The position numbers were made by a program, and so were the translations under genes. This document shows positions 18,101 through 23,900 of a stretch of 64,000 nt of DNA, piece by piece. Source of the stretch: an uncultured Prevotella sp. GTDB lineage: Bacteria > Bacteroidota > Bacteroidia > Bacteroidales > Bacteroidaceae. The notes below the pieces were generated by a model, which saw nothing but the letters and a program-made list of their open reading frames with translations, made no database searches and was not told the DNA's origin. The DNA lies in the NCBI GenBank assembly GCA_946415245.1, contig CAMKRS010000002.1, positions 186,001 through 250,000 of the forward strand. Reading direction: 5' to 3'. Positions within the stretch are counted from its first letter, which is position 1. Each line of letters starts with the position of its first letter.

Positions 18101-20855
18101 ATTCCGGTATAGCCGTTTCACCAGACCCTGAGGCATTTTGACCTTTACCACCACCATAGACAGCCCCCGCGATGGTTCCCTTATGGAGATTGATGATTAC
18201 CGTACCTGAAGCAGGAGTGGTTGTATCACCTGATGTAGTACTTGGTGTATTAACACTTCCGAATGCAGAGCCACCATAGACAGAGCCGGAGATAGTGGCA
18301 TCTCCGAGATAAGGTTTCGTCGAATTAGTATTCGCATCGGTATTCACGGCACCCACTTCCACAACTACATTACCATCGACATTGGTTGTACTACCTTCAC
18401 CACCGCCATAGACATCCTGGGCAATAGTAAAGCCCACCTTATTGGTAGCAGTCAGATCAACAGTACCGATCTTTACCTCAGAGTCACCACTGACGTCGGC
18501 TGAGAGGCCGCCGCCATAAACATTACCAGAAATATTTGCACCTATCACGTCCTGCGCCACATTTTTCTGAGGACCAGTCACGAATGTCACCGTCTCAGCA
18601 GTACCAATACGAACATGCGTATTTCCTTCGACGTCAGCCTCGCTACCACCGCCATATACGTTACCGACAGTGCCAAGAGCTGTTGCAGTTGTATATACCT
18701 GTTGATTATTTTGTATACTATAAGTTGTACCAAACACTTGGTTGATTTTCACATAGGTATCACCAGTGACAACAGCAGTTGAACCGTAACCACCACCAAA
18801 TAGATTGCCTATAGTAGTAAATGAACGGGCATTGATTGTTATTTCCTTGGTGAAATCGCTCTTGGCGTTCGGTCCTGGATAAGCAGCCAAGTTGCCGCCG
18901 CCATAGAGGTTCGTGATGTTCACCGGACGGCAACCTGTCTCTTCAACGTTAAGAGTGATGCTGCCATTAATAGTGCCACTCTCATTGTTGCCACCATACA
19001 CATTATCAAAATCACCGTTGGTGATAGTGAGTATCACATCATTGTTAACATTAGCGGCTCGTGCACCGCCATAAACATTACCCACACCAGGAATACAGCC
19101 TAACTGCAATTCAGCCCGTCCATCCATCGGGGCACTCTTTCCGCCGCCATAGGCCTCATCCACCAAGAAGCAGTTTTCTTCCGATGTCTCATCAAGCATG
19201 GCCACAGCCGCTATTCGCACATTGCCCTTGGTATTCGATCCACCATAGACAGCATGGATAGTACCGCCATTGATGTTCACTTGAGCCTTACCAGAACCAT
19301 AGGATGCTCCTGCTGTTCCATCTGTATCAGTATCTGCCTGATATCCCACGTTTGCACCATTGTTGTCAGGAACTGCAGCAGAAGGCTTTCCATTACCGCC
19401 GCCAAATACTTCTTCAATCTCATAGGCACCCTTGATAGTAACCTCTGTGCCCGGTGTCGAAGCTGCATTGCCGCCCCCATACACCTGGCGGATACTCGAC
19501 CTTTCACACCCCTCGATGATGACTCTGGTATGTGCGGCCGCAATCAAGTCTTTAGTAGCATCGTCAGTGCCAGTCAACATAGCATTCACGGGTTCGTATG
19601 CAGCCTTGTTACCACCACCATAGACGGCCTCCAAATCATATATATGTGGTTCTTCTTCCCCAGTAAGAGCCAGATATTCGGCTCTTGTCATTCGTGTCGG
19701 CTTCTCTGTTATACCTTTAGTACCATAAACATGCACTTCAACTGCCCCTTGCGGTGAACCATAAACATTATTACAACCAAAAATACTGCCCTTCACCACG
19801 CAGTTGACGGCAGCTTCGTTCAGTTTCACTGTTACATCACCATATACCTTGGCCGGTACATTATCGCTAGCACTTGTATATTTTCCCAAGCCACCACCAT
19901 AGACATCGCCATCAACCGTTCCTCCAATCAGACTGACAATAGTTGTATTGATCGAAGTAGTGGTTATAGACTCGTTTGATTCTCCATAATTAGTTACATT
20001 TCCTATATTCGTATTACCTAAAGCACCACCGCCATAAACATCCTTCATTATTGTACCGCCATGGATGTTCACTGCCACATTACCATACACCAGTGTCGGC
20101 TGTCCAAGGCCACCTCCATAGACATTGCCGCCAGTAATAGTCGTAATTTCGTTTTCTGTAGTTGATTTACCGATAGTTCCACGGACAACATCAACTCGGA
20201 CATTACTTTTCAGAACACCATTCACGTCACTACCACCATAGACACTTCCATCAACAGTGATATTCTTATCAACATTTGCATCGCCAATAATGACTGTAAC
20301 AGCACCAAATGACTTTGCAGCAATGTCACTTGAGGAAGTCTTTTCTCCACGGCCACCACCATACACGTTACCATTTACGGTACCAGCATAGATATTGACA
20401 GCTGTGGTCATATCATCAGAAGTAAGAGAAATCTTATCAAGATTATCTTCATCCCAATCTGTTCCTTTCGTGCCATTCACAGCACCAAAGGCACTTCCAC
20501 CATAAACGCTACCCTTTACTGTACCATTATCAGAGTAAGTGACAGTAGTCTGTTCATTAACTATAGTAACTTTTTTCCCGATATTCACTTCCACCTTGCC
20601 AACAACAGTAGTAGTCGGACCTTTACCACCACCAAACACGTTGCCGTGGTCGCCATCAATCTGATTGTCACCTATTTGGCCACCACTGATATTCACCGTG
20701 GCATTAGCTCCCACGTCAGCCGCATTACCTCCGCCATAGACATTGCCTTTAACTACGACGCCATCAGCCATCGCATTACCACTCGTCAACATCATCGCTG
20801 CTACGAATACTGCCCTAAGGGCTTTCACGAATGTATGGTTCATATCTTGTGTCAT
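3153..20855 (-). CDS. giant secreted repeat protein (5900 aa) with hundreds of YGGG-type motifs
   Basis: This 17.7-kb ORF is open throughout. A signal peptide lies at the N-terminus: basic start, hydrophobic core, likely cleavage after AMA at about residue 31. The start is MTQD at 20855; ATG at 20843 (MNHTFVK) is a simple alternative. Nearly all of the rest is a degenerate repeat: [NS]-V-[YF]-G-G-[GS] or CN, a short loop, then V-x-V-x-I-x-G-G-x-I. The pattern suggests a right-handed beta-helix or similar solenoid (inference). Two higher-order modules recur: A, four copies; B, three copies. The stretch at about 16900-18800 is simpler and Thr-rich. Motifs such as DTNSDGVKD may bind calcium. It ends GDPKVVIGQRKE with no T9SS tail, anchor or autotransporter barrel. 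No known family was recognised. Its start overlaps a 36-codon ORF by ATGA. Role as surface fibre or adhesin is a guess. Confidence 0.9.
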   Translation of the reverse strand: MTQDMNHTFVKALRAVFVAAMMLTSGNAMADGVVVKGNVYGGGNAADVGANATVNISGGQIGDNQIDGDHGNVFGGGKGPTTTVVGKVEVNIGKKVTIVNEQTTVTYSDNGTVKGSVYGGSAFGAVNGTKGTDWDEDNLDKISLTSDDMTTAVNIYAGTVNGNVYGGGRGEKTSSSDIAAKSFGAVTVIIGDANVDKNITVDGSVYGGSDVNGVLKSNVRVDVVRGTIGKSTTENEITTITGGNVYGGGLGQPTLVYGNVAVNIHGGTIMKDVYGGGALGNTNIGNVTNYGESNESITTTSINTTIVSLIGGTVDGDVYGGGLGKYTSASDNVPAKVYGDVTVKLNEAAVNCVVKGSIFGCNNVYGSPQGAVEVHVYGTKGITEKPTRMTRAEYLALTGEEEPHIYDLEAVYGGGNKAAYEPVNAMLTGTDDATKDLIAAAHTRVIIEGCERSSIRQVYGGGNAASTPGTEVTIKGAYEIEEVFGGGNGKPSAAVPDNNGANVGYQADTDTDGTAGASYGSGKAQVNINGGTIHAVYGGSNTKGNVRIAAVAMLDETSEENCFLVDEAYGGGKSAPMDGRAELQLGCIPGVGNVYGGARAANVNNDVILTITNGDFDNVYGGNNESGTINGSITLNVEETGCRPVNITNLYGGGNLAAYPGPNAKSDFTKEITINARSFTTIGNLFGGGYGSTAVVTGDTYVKINQVFGTTYSIQNNQQVYTTATALGTVGNVYGGGSEADVEGNTHVRIGTAETVTFVTGPQKNVAQDVIGANISGNVYGGGLSADVSGDSEVKIGTVDLTATNKVGFTIAQDVYGGGEGSTTNVDGNVVVEVGAVNTDANTNSTKPYLGDATISGSVYGGSAFGSVNTPSTTSGDTTTPASGTVIINLHKGTIAGAVYGGGKGQNASGSGETAIPEYTAHVYGKSTVTLNAATVGTGIYGGCNERGRMHDETEVNLLAGSVGTTTAHAVFGGGFGQNTFVDGKATVNAGSSSSVGSTTLSGDIYGGSALGTVADTEVNLYKLNGTTFSHNIFGGGKGDSGNNIGALVTGTTTVNIYDFSITSDDDDVAAVYGGCNDQGTTATAIVNLIGGTIGTAPASGATSTTVNKVFGGGKGHATTTNTATVYVGTDASTGSSNIYSNVYGGSALGAVGTAIVNLNKATTLNGHVFGGGMGNANTTATISTSATVNQNNITMADGKNIYGGCNVNGTAATTTVTLTGGSTTNVFGGGLGPNTSVSGDVMVNVGMYDNSTISGNPTITGDIYGGSAQGTVNKNEAATTKTTKTTVHLYAGQVGGNVYGGGLGVKPTSTDTGIPAYVYGDVLVDLNDHNGTCVVNGSIFGCNNAYGSPEGHVIVHVYKTVSRTGQASDQYDLASVYGGGNEADYEPNDATQSTEVIIEGCDETSIGNVYGGGNAAAVPASDVLILGTKIINNVFGGGNGESGAGYAAHVGFHRTSETTKTNYTSGLGRTYVKLVGGTINTVYGGSNSNGDIRGGSNIIMPSKDNYTAYSCCDNLVTQNVYGGGRNADMSSGTNIVMGCMPNSWIEDVYAGSREADVSGDVSLTITSGKFKRVFGGNKTSGKLKGSIKVNIEETGNCGTPIIIGELYAGGNEADYSIYGYKDDGTPMTADELRTRLTTENPGKTTAQIEELFQAAKKNEPQLNVRAFTSIGAIYGGGYSAKMYADPTVSINVVKGSHYNDDALEAGSTPALAGITPATTLPYPAHAKGAIGAIGNVFGGGNLATVYGSTTVNIGTEPTVMFVTEPNHLGTKGTGEQTLETSGVAYIQRTDGLYEAKSEGANILSNVYGGGNLADVTGNTFVNVCAVKSGDSYAPVAEGTAKVNIAGNVYGGGKGLADNFLCDKAMVGTADAGVNEDFSDNTNYKDGNTSVIIGNGTVGTLDTNNKLVEGTGNVYGGGEIGRVEKNTTVWIGIGNGDDNKTSAPIIRGDVFGGGKGDKEHGYAALVRGNPTVIVQGDAKVGHSVYGAGEIASVARYKVAKTVAEATANGVSIGMPYALANSTSGYCTVKVHGNAEIGPDNMKMVHPEVTNGTDKPDDAGHVFAAGKGFLPENYTYADKANKPKRMMLYNSEKYTNANKNDWDYVSDTNHDNVWEYFPNREKYIEFIQTQALASNTELTIDGNAFVKGSVYGGSENGLVQYDTKVYIKGGQIGAGKNTTKRHVEDYPTVWDEDFVLPANVDLECASWDYGLDTNSDGVKDLFAPYDPNANATGDLGKYPAVGTQAAKSTEGGRRIATDGHTYYGNVFGGGSGSVPYFDTTEGRSKYLNSAGTVKGNTAVEISGGHILTSVYGGCEATNVLGKATVKMSGGSIGVPRTLNQIIAHPVTCYLFGGGKGDQRIFFNKDTNVEDVDVQISGGRIYGSVFGGGEDGHVLRDVTMSISGTTKIGTWGTSYVDGNVFGGGRGFGGDAYTAGNIGGSVKMTISGGIMLGSIYGGGRLGSVGYGLYNSTGEEAVNYGVMRDDTKNDAGANTTYYTADGPNKLGRGHIDITISGGTIGNTREFIVPSSGNTPSSLDFDNIASWTDDNWKTWKTHNNIPLTEFDKATRKVTHTKGGNVFAGGMGRRFKLDGVTEIDETTDGIDWKKLGNVKSTKLTISGNTQIKGNVYGGGEMGAVTGKHQLLSGTTPVTDTNGDPVVAGTEIIIEGSSCVIGTEVGTGTDKYYFGNVYGGGMGVIYQDENNAYVLAGGDVADSTKVSMSNGAVMASVYGGGELGQVFGSADVAVSGGSIGVSGFGGAEYGNIYGGGKGSTEKLDAGLIKTNTWVTVSGSPQIWHNIYGGGAYGSVGTITRGSDATYIHVPGQTSVPDMPKSWAENTGSALVRILSGTIGRNGNENGMVFGSSRGDVGAPGEIHDKLAWVKKAKVVIGATGTTGPNIKGSVYGSGENGHLFQDAVVEIHSGVVGIAEGEPIGSYTAGGASYPYRGNVYGGGCGTDKYYSNPTGVANPHDGKGDKYNPLAGIVLGDASVTMDGGTVVHNIYGAGAMGSVGTMTTDENNHLVISSGGKTTIDISGGTVGVDGIVRDDGNSNGNVFGAARGDKDTDQTDVALVKTTEVTISQAEGKTTYVWGNVYGGGETGDVGTYYTITEEGANKGTNAYLGGSGACVVEVTGGTVHHNVFGAGKGESSKYECKKAMVSSTDVTIDTNAKVNGNVYGGGEVGRVEYNTVVKIGSGAGAETGGTSKPEIGGSVYGAGAGLETHGYSALVRGNSTVTVEGNAKVNGNVYGGGEKATVGKYWVSLVAQDPNEDPPSGFPDGMPYKTRDGGICTVNIQGYAQVGPDAGGSKNAGNVFGAGKGVEPSYSAGESQRMKNGDAWEKFTAEDKYLEFLQTLALASVTNVTVDGNAKVKGSVYGGSESGFVQDESFVTIKNGEIGTATYGDIYGGGRGLSNFAEAGRVKGGVTIAVDGGTAFGSVYGGGELGIVTGAVLVNINNGIIEKDVYGGGALANTNTNNWNGTTLTETYLEVGGLIAGTSSVAGYYTKSGDNYTILTTGTAVAGTKYYRKVNTTVNLLGGLIKGDAYGGGLGDLKARGGDHKDVQAMVYGDVFITLGDAAATKATAFTISNYDGTQVVKSGRVFGCNNLNGSPKGNVLVTVNKTVSLDAQGVVKAKPTLDTHTYELAAVYGGGNLANYMPVGDGRKPSVLINSCDVSIEEVYGGGNAAFVPETDVLVLGAYEIENVFGGGNGEDNYTLDGGASWITNPGADVGSTTKSGNAKTVLKGGYIHVGYGGSNSRGTIYGDISITKESGDDSKCTLNVVELYGAGKDADVEGDLILVMGCSETRTEAVYGCSMNANVKGNVELTITSGEYGKVFGGNNVSGAIFGHIIVNIEETGCTPIVIDELYGCGNDAAYSTFGYYQDGTIDGTENGKPKYVARKSLTDGTAVTFTGKPHTVPPYADPEVNVISCTRIGKVFGGGLGTGATVYGNPTVNINMIPGKYAKQIDRDGTAGADNDPNALGEVGSGYSYKDNVTNETVNVEGGVFGGGNAANVEGNTTVNIGTAEKVDVIILTPDNKPVYDTDGVTPKTTKEDVKGAYIVGNVFGGGEGRDDSFTCEKAMVNGNEGTHVNIGNGTVKGNVYGGGKVGRVENNTVVTIGLASGTSAPVIEGNVFGAGRGVNSHGYSALVRGTSTVTVQADSKVRKSVYGGGETASVGKYKVVNGLPEVLDDSQNPYSGYCYVTIKGNAEIGPDDMQMTAANGPDDTGHVFGAGKGILPYEGYGPNEKPYHMNGKQHLVDGVWDGKTWEDDPTYYDAYNPTKEDAAYFKFVRSLALATHTDVTIGGNAFVKGSVYGGSENGFVQRDTKVTIQEKCQIGNGNGVNRRYTETEWTQESLPECASWPYGEQVVKDGKTVTIYAPYDKFARTDAGHEEEYSEATGRVTGLSTEGGRRMASDGHTFYGNVFGGGSGLTPYKPGKWFEYAGVVHGNSTVEITGGHILTSVYGGNENTDVKGTSTVKMSGGTLGVPRTVEQITKHPVTCYLFGAGKGDQRVFFNTWTNVENAIVEISGDARIYGSVFGGGEDGHILKDSKVTIKENALIGTTGTSYVDGNIFGAGRGFSGDAQTAGTVGGNVEINISGGKMLGSVYGGGRLASVGTDFTAPNDPNYGQFREDDADGTYGHVTVNISGGTIGNTVGNAESGNVFGGSMGRLNLLSGNINPIWPKMAQVKETTVTISGDAVIKRNVYGGGELGTVRDNATVTINGGTVNRDVYGAGYGSKDYETKTKITVKMPKEGVTNPTSASDYDDVNYVFTPMIFAGCVGQNTYVNIAGGKVRKSVYGGGEMASVGIMDCRVKIDNNATDPVYTEGTDKYVYEHFHSHLDENNGFALSWPFHFENAPGYFGETHVNITGGRIGVANGDTDINTDNGDVYGGGKGIAGEYKNYVYCANVGSAEVTIDYPAGNTATPQNYMTNADIECIAGAVYGGAENGHVMGDTKLTLKNGLIGHSMYGGGSGKGTFSTTLLKIGSTSEHYTRDIYSFTAGKVFGNSTVEMSGGTVVRNVYGGGNMGSVGKGNYAGGADDYSTSGYGEKLSGNLWDNVSKESQAFLTSGICTVNITGGTIGYIDESDPSNSMYPWNSTASLPYGNVFGGCRGESAPNIVETPRYLYSPEFFVGYANETAVTIGKTDGSGPTILGSVYGGGMDGHIRRDASVTILGGEIGIPFTEANKTKVKTSDPNDIQWLARGNVYGSGSGIGKYKYDFDYDGKYESTVKYNNGRATVDTKEEDYSTSAGSVTRFTTVDIKGGTIHRNVYGGGSLSSIGAPKIGQSYDPYHPGDSEHSSEVGKQSLNKVTISGGHIGDADCLTSGYGGDVNGGSRGAMAFENSLANPASFANSVYTEVTISDDADVKGNVFGGGEAGIVKHDTEVKMQGGTVGNDLYGAGDMADVNGNTKVLLTGGTVTRDVFGGARGTATIAANVGGDVLVDLNGGVVPAKKGAVVKRNIFGANNVNGTPQGHVLVYVHGTQNENTAAINAKVDGKYDVLGVYGGGNQSDYVPASADTKQSTEVIIEGCDLTSIDEVYGGGYGAATPATSVLVKGTKIINNVYGGGYGASTDTYTNPGANVGYRSNKAPYDQGTGKAIVQLMAGTVNNVYGGSNTLGDIRGGSSVTNVANDGSAGCCEKLTVGEIYGGGKQADMFGGAEIILGCMPNDWIGAIYGGAENADIGGDVGLTLTSGKFGRVFGGNKSGGKIDGYIEVNIEENPECSTPIIIGGLYGGGNEAPYTYPLLDKDPNYLSPRVNVRAFTSIGNIYGGGFGATATVTGNPLVNINVVEGGREYAGEDKPLEDGTTVTLHARSKDAKMGVIGNVFGGGNAAPVIGNPRVEIGTAAKQKMLSLQTKDANGKVIEVEKDVLGADIRGNVYGGGNNAAVTGDPKVVIGQRKE
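3530..4490 (-). repeat. module A, copy 4, of the 5900-aa protein
   Basis: This copy runs from NIFGANNVNGTPQG to AFTSIGNIYGGG. It shares with the other A copies an ordered series of landmarks: a STEVIIEGC-like block, an NVFGGGNG or NVYGGGYG-like block, VYGGSN, GC-M/I-P, FGRVFGGNK, VNIEE and RAFTSIG. Limits are approximate. Confidence 0.7.
7015..8550 (-). repeat. module B, copy 3, of the 5900-aa protein
   Basis: This copy runs from VENNTVVTIG to GSVYGGGRLASVG. Shared landmarks with copy 1: HGYSALVRG, GNAEIGPDDM, HVFGAGKG, FVKGSVYGGSENG, ECASW.YG, STEGGRRMASDGHTFYGN, GHILTSVYGG, VPRTVEQITKHPVTCYLF, GTSYVDGN. Limits are approximate. Confidence 0.72.
9040..10080 (-). repeat. module A, copy 3, of the 5900-aa protein
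   Basis: This copy runs from RVFGCNNLNGSPKG to CTRIGKVFGGG with the same order of landmarks as the other A copies (VLINSCDVS, NVFGGGNG, YGGSNSRG, VMGCSE, GKVFGGNN, VNIEETGC). It is the most diverged copy. Confidence 0.68.
10540..11326 (-). repeat. module B, copy 2 (short), of the 5900-aa protein
   Basis: This copy runs from VEYNTVVKIG to GSVYGGGELG. It has HGYSALVRG, a short QVGPDAG block, NVFGAGKG, LALASVTNVTVDGN and VKGSVYGGSESG. It lacks the ECASW to CYLFGGG half found in copies 1 and 3. Confidence 0.62.
13470..15100 (-). repeat. module B, copy 1, of the 5900-aa protein
   Basis: This copy runs from VEKNTTVWIG to GSIYGGGRLGSVG. It aligns along its length with copy 3, including STEGGRRIATDGHTYYGN, GHILTSVYGG and HPVTCYLFGGGKGDQR. 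It holds the calcium-loop-like segments DTNHDN and DTNSDG. Confidence 0.72.
15820..16845 (-). repeat. module A, copy 2, of the 5900-aa protein
   Basis: This copy runs from GSIFGCNNAYGSPEG to RAFTSIGAIYGGG. It is closest to copy 4 in the middle (GTKIINNVFGGGNG, GGSNIIMP, MGCMPNSWI). Limits are approximate. Confidence 0.7.
18783..19790 (-). repeat. module A, copy 1, of the 5900-aa protein
   Basis: This copy runs from GSIFGCNNVYGSPQG to RSFTTIGNLFGGG, with TRVIIEGCERSSI, EIEEVFGGGNG, AVYGGSNTKG, LGCIPGVGN and VYGGNNESG in the order shared by all A copies. Confidence 0.7.
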
Positions 20856-20962
20856 ATCTTGATCTTATTCTTCTTAATATTCTTATGAGAACCAAAGTAG
20901 ACGATATTACCCAAAGGTAACTTATCGTATTCCTTAACGTATTTATCTCCTATAGCTTCCAT
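20852..20962 (-). CDS. very small ORF (36 aa) overlapping the start of the 5900-aa gene; possible remnant
   Basis: ATG at 20962 opens 36 codons (MEAIGDKYVKEYDK...KNKIKI). The TGA overlaps the ATG of the 5900-aa gene in the sequence ATGA, as in translationally coupled pairs. No family was recognised. The middle (VYFGSHKN) is faintly similar to LYLGYANE in the 26-codon ORF before the 1180-aa gene. A possible -7 element (TACCTTTG, 20919 to 20912) lies inside it. It may be a coupling leader, a gene remnant or simply untranslated leader. Confidence 0.3.
   Translation of the reverse strand: MEAIGDKYVKEYDKLPLGNIVYFGSHKNIKKNKIKI
20912..20919 (-). promoter_or_regulatory. possible -7 element (TACCTTTG) before the 5900-aa gene
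   Basis: It matches the Bacteroidetes TAnnTTTG -7 consensus on the minus strand, about 57 bases before the start codon. A similar match (TATATTTG) lies about 59 bases before the 1180-aa gene. No clear -33 element is seen, so this is tentative. Confidence 0.35.
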
Positions 20963-20968
20963 CTTACA

Positions 20969-23900
20969 TCATTCTTCAATATTCACCGTCGCACTGCCGC
21001 TAACGGGAGCCATATTACCGCCACCAAAGACATTGCCACCGATAGAAGTATTTCCTTTAAGAAAGACTGTCGTATCGTTTAGAGACTTACTTGCATCACC
21101 ACCGCCATAGACACTCCCTGATATCTCGCTGCGGCGGATATCACTATCTTCAATGGTAAGACTGATTGCACCTACGACCTCTCCTAAAGCATCTAGATCC
21201 TGATCTGTCCAAATATAGTGTTTGCCGTCAGTGTCTGTGAACGGGCTTCCTGAACTTCCTACATTTGCCCACGTATATTCTACAACATCATCTCCCGTAG
21301 GGTACTTTCCCTGATTAAGAATACCAACAGTAGCATTATATGAAGGAATTGGGCTCATCTTTGCCCCTAATTTAAATACCTTTACTTTGGGAGCTGTGGC
21401 AGAGAATCCACCTCCAAAGACATCTTCGCCAACATGGCATCCTTTCAATATGGTGGTGATTGTTCCGTCCACACGACCTAAGTTCCCACCACCATAAAAT
21501 GACGTTGTAATATTACAATCCGTAAGAGTGGTTATCACATTCTTTGTTTGTGCCTTAGACAAAGAGGCCCATTTATTATAGAATCGACCTACATTAAAAC
21601 CAGCCTTTGCCCCAGACTCTCCGCCAGACAACGGTATAAACTCATATTCATATTCTGTTGCGATGCCTTTTTTATCTGCACTATAATTTCGGGGGTAATC
21701 ACTAGTTACCCAAGAATCCCAACTATAATCCATCGCATTACTCGCATCTTGTGTATGTATTCTATTGTAAGATGTACCACCATAACCAGCACCAAAGAAT
21801 TTTGTAAATGTCGAACCTTTTGCATTAGTCGTCACCGTCATGTTATCATGCATATTCCCGAACTTGGGACCACCACAAAAAGTTCCAACGTTACTATTGT
21901 TGATCTCGACAAATATATTGCCTGTTATTTCGTTTTCACCATTGATGCCTCCACCATAGAAATTCTCAATGTCTGCATGGTCTATTAGCCAGGTAACATC
22001 ACCTTTTATTTTTTCTTGACCTGCTCCTGCTACTTCACCGAATTTTCCGCCATTGATATAACATTCTGCATTATCAGTATATGCAGATGCATTTGGATTG
22101 AACATACCCGTCAGATAGAATGAACCAAATTCGCCACCAGTTACGGATACGGGGCAGTGCCTAGTTGTGTTCGTACTCTTCGTGTGAATACCAGGACTGA
22201 ACATCGGCATATATATATTACTACCCAAATGAATGTATTGCGTCGATACACCATTATATTTCTCAGAAGTCACTATCTGGTCATAAATACCTCCTAACAA
22301 AATCAATGGCGAATTAGCATTCTTATCATTTGCATCATATTCAAACTGGGTAAACTGTATTAATGTCGTATTAGTTACTTCAAACCATCCTGTCGGATAC
22401 CAAATACCATGCTTTGGTACAGCGTTGTCGGTCTCCACCTTTTGCACCATACCAAGACCTGGAGAATTAATAAAATCAAATCGAATCGGAGAGATTTTCT
22501 GACGTCCGGTTCCATGTTGACATATAAAACTATAGTCAGGCTCACAGTCTTTATTAAAATCAGCTGACATAATGGTAAACGACTTGGTTTTATTATCCGT
22601 TGGTGATGACTGACCCCAATGGTGATGATAGTTACCTACCAAGACAATGGCATTGTCATATACAGTACCAGAGGCTGTACCGAGTGCGGCTAGGGCTGCA
22701 TCAAAGGTAGTATTTACGGTTGCTCCATTGATCTCTGTTGGTGCTTGTCTTGACCCCATTGCATCTACAAACACTGCATTTGTTTGTCCATACCCATTGG
22801 GATATGAAACATCATAAGTGGGATCTGCCAGATAGGCAACATTAGTAGCCTTATGCGGCTTAATGGTGATGCCAGACACACCTTCCGGCACATCAAAATA
22901 AGCCCCCTGAGAGAATACACGTCCGCTAACACCGTACAAGTCCTTGTCAGTACAGTAACGGTCGGCAAAGTTATAAGGAGGATATACATCATTACTATGA
23001 GTTGTTCCTGAATAGTCAAGTACCCCAGTGACGAAATGTCCTTGTGTACCACCTTCCATCTCTGTGATTTCCCAACCCGTCACCACGCCGCCGGAATAAT
23101 TATCATCCGCCACTTCGCAATAATAAGGAAGTCTGACAGTATGGTAATTGAAATGTTTTTGGGCTAAATCCTTATCATAGACAGTGAGCGATGTGGGAGC
23201 CCCTGTCTTAGGAGTAACTCCACTGTACGATAACGATATTGATCCTCTCACTGGCGCATCGTCATAATTAATGAAAGAACGATAATAGCCTTGTCTCTTA
23301 AGAATTGGATATGCAGCAGTCCCATCCTGCACCCATTTCGCCATCTCGCAGTTTTCTCCCTTTCCATCGTTTGGATCCCCTGTAGCATACCATGCAGCCA
23401 ACTCGCGATTGGAGTTCAGCGTATAGCGGAAGAATTCAAATCTCGTCAGATAGTCCTTCTCTGCGGCCAAAGCGCAATTATAGTCTGTGATTCCACCCTC
23501 ATCGCTTTTCTTCTTTGTATAAGGAACCTCATCATCGTAAAGATAAAAATTATAACCGTTCAGGTTGCCATCGTTGGTGATTTTCGTTCCTCCATATATA
23601 GGCGATCTGGATGTTCCTCCAGAAATGTTGCCATAGTACATACAATTCATCACCATCGTATAGATGTTTTCTTTTGTGGAGGCTGTTCCTGCATTATTGC
23701 CTACGATACCTCCGGCAATATTGCCACTTGTTATTTCTGCAAAACTATAACAGTTAATGACACGCGTATTATCCTCTATCTGACCAACAATACCCCCAAC
23801 GTTACCGCTACCGCCAATGGAGCCTGAGAGCACACCACAGTTATAGATTCGTGTATCACCTTTTGCCTCATTGCAGATGGCACCCACATTAGTTCCACTA

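Noticed and set aside
3153..20855. Periodic DNA repeats in the giant gene that look like a CRISPR array
   Set aside because: Repeat units are degenerate, of uneven spacing, and all lie in one open reading frame that encodes YGGG motifs. There are no identical repeats with unique spacers and no cas genes.
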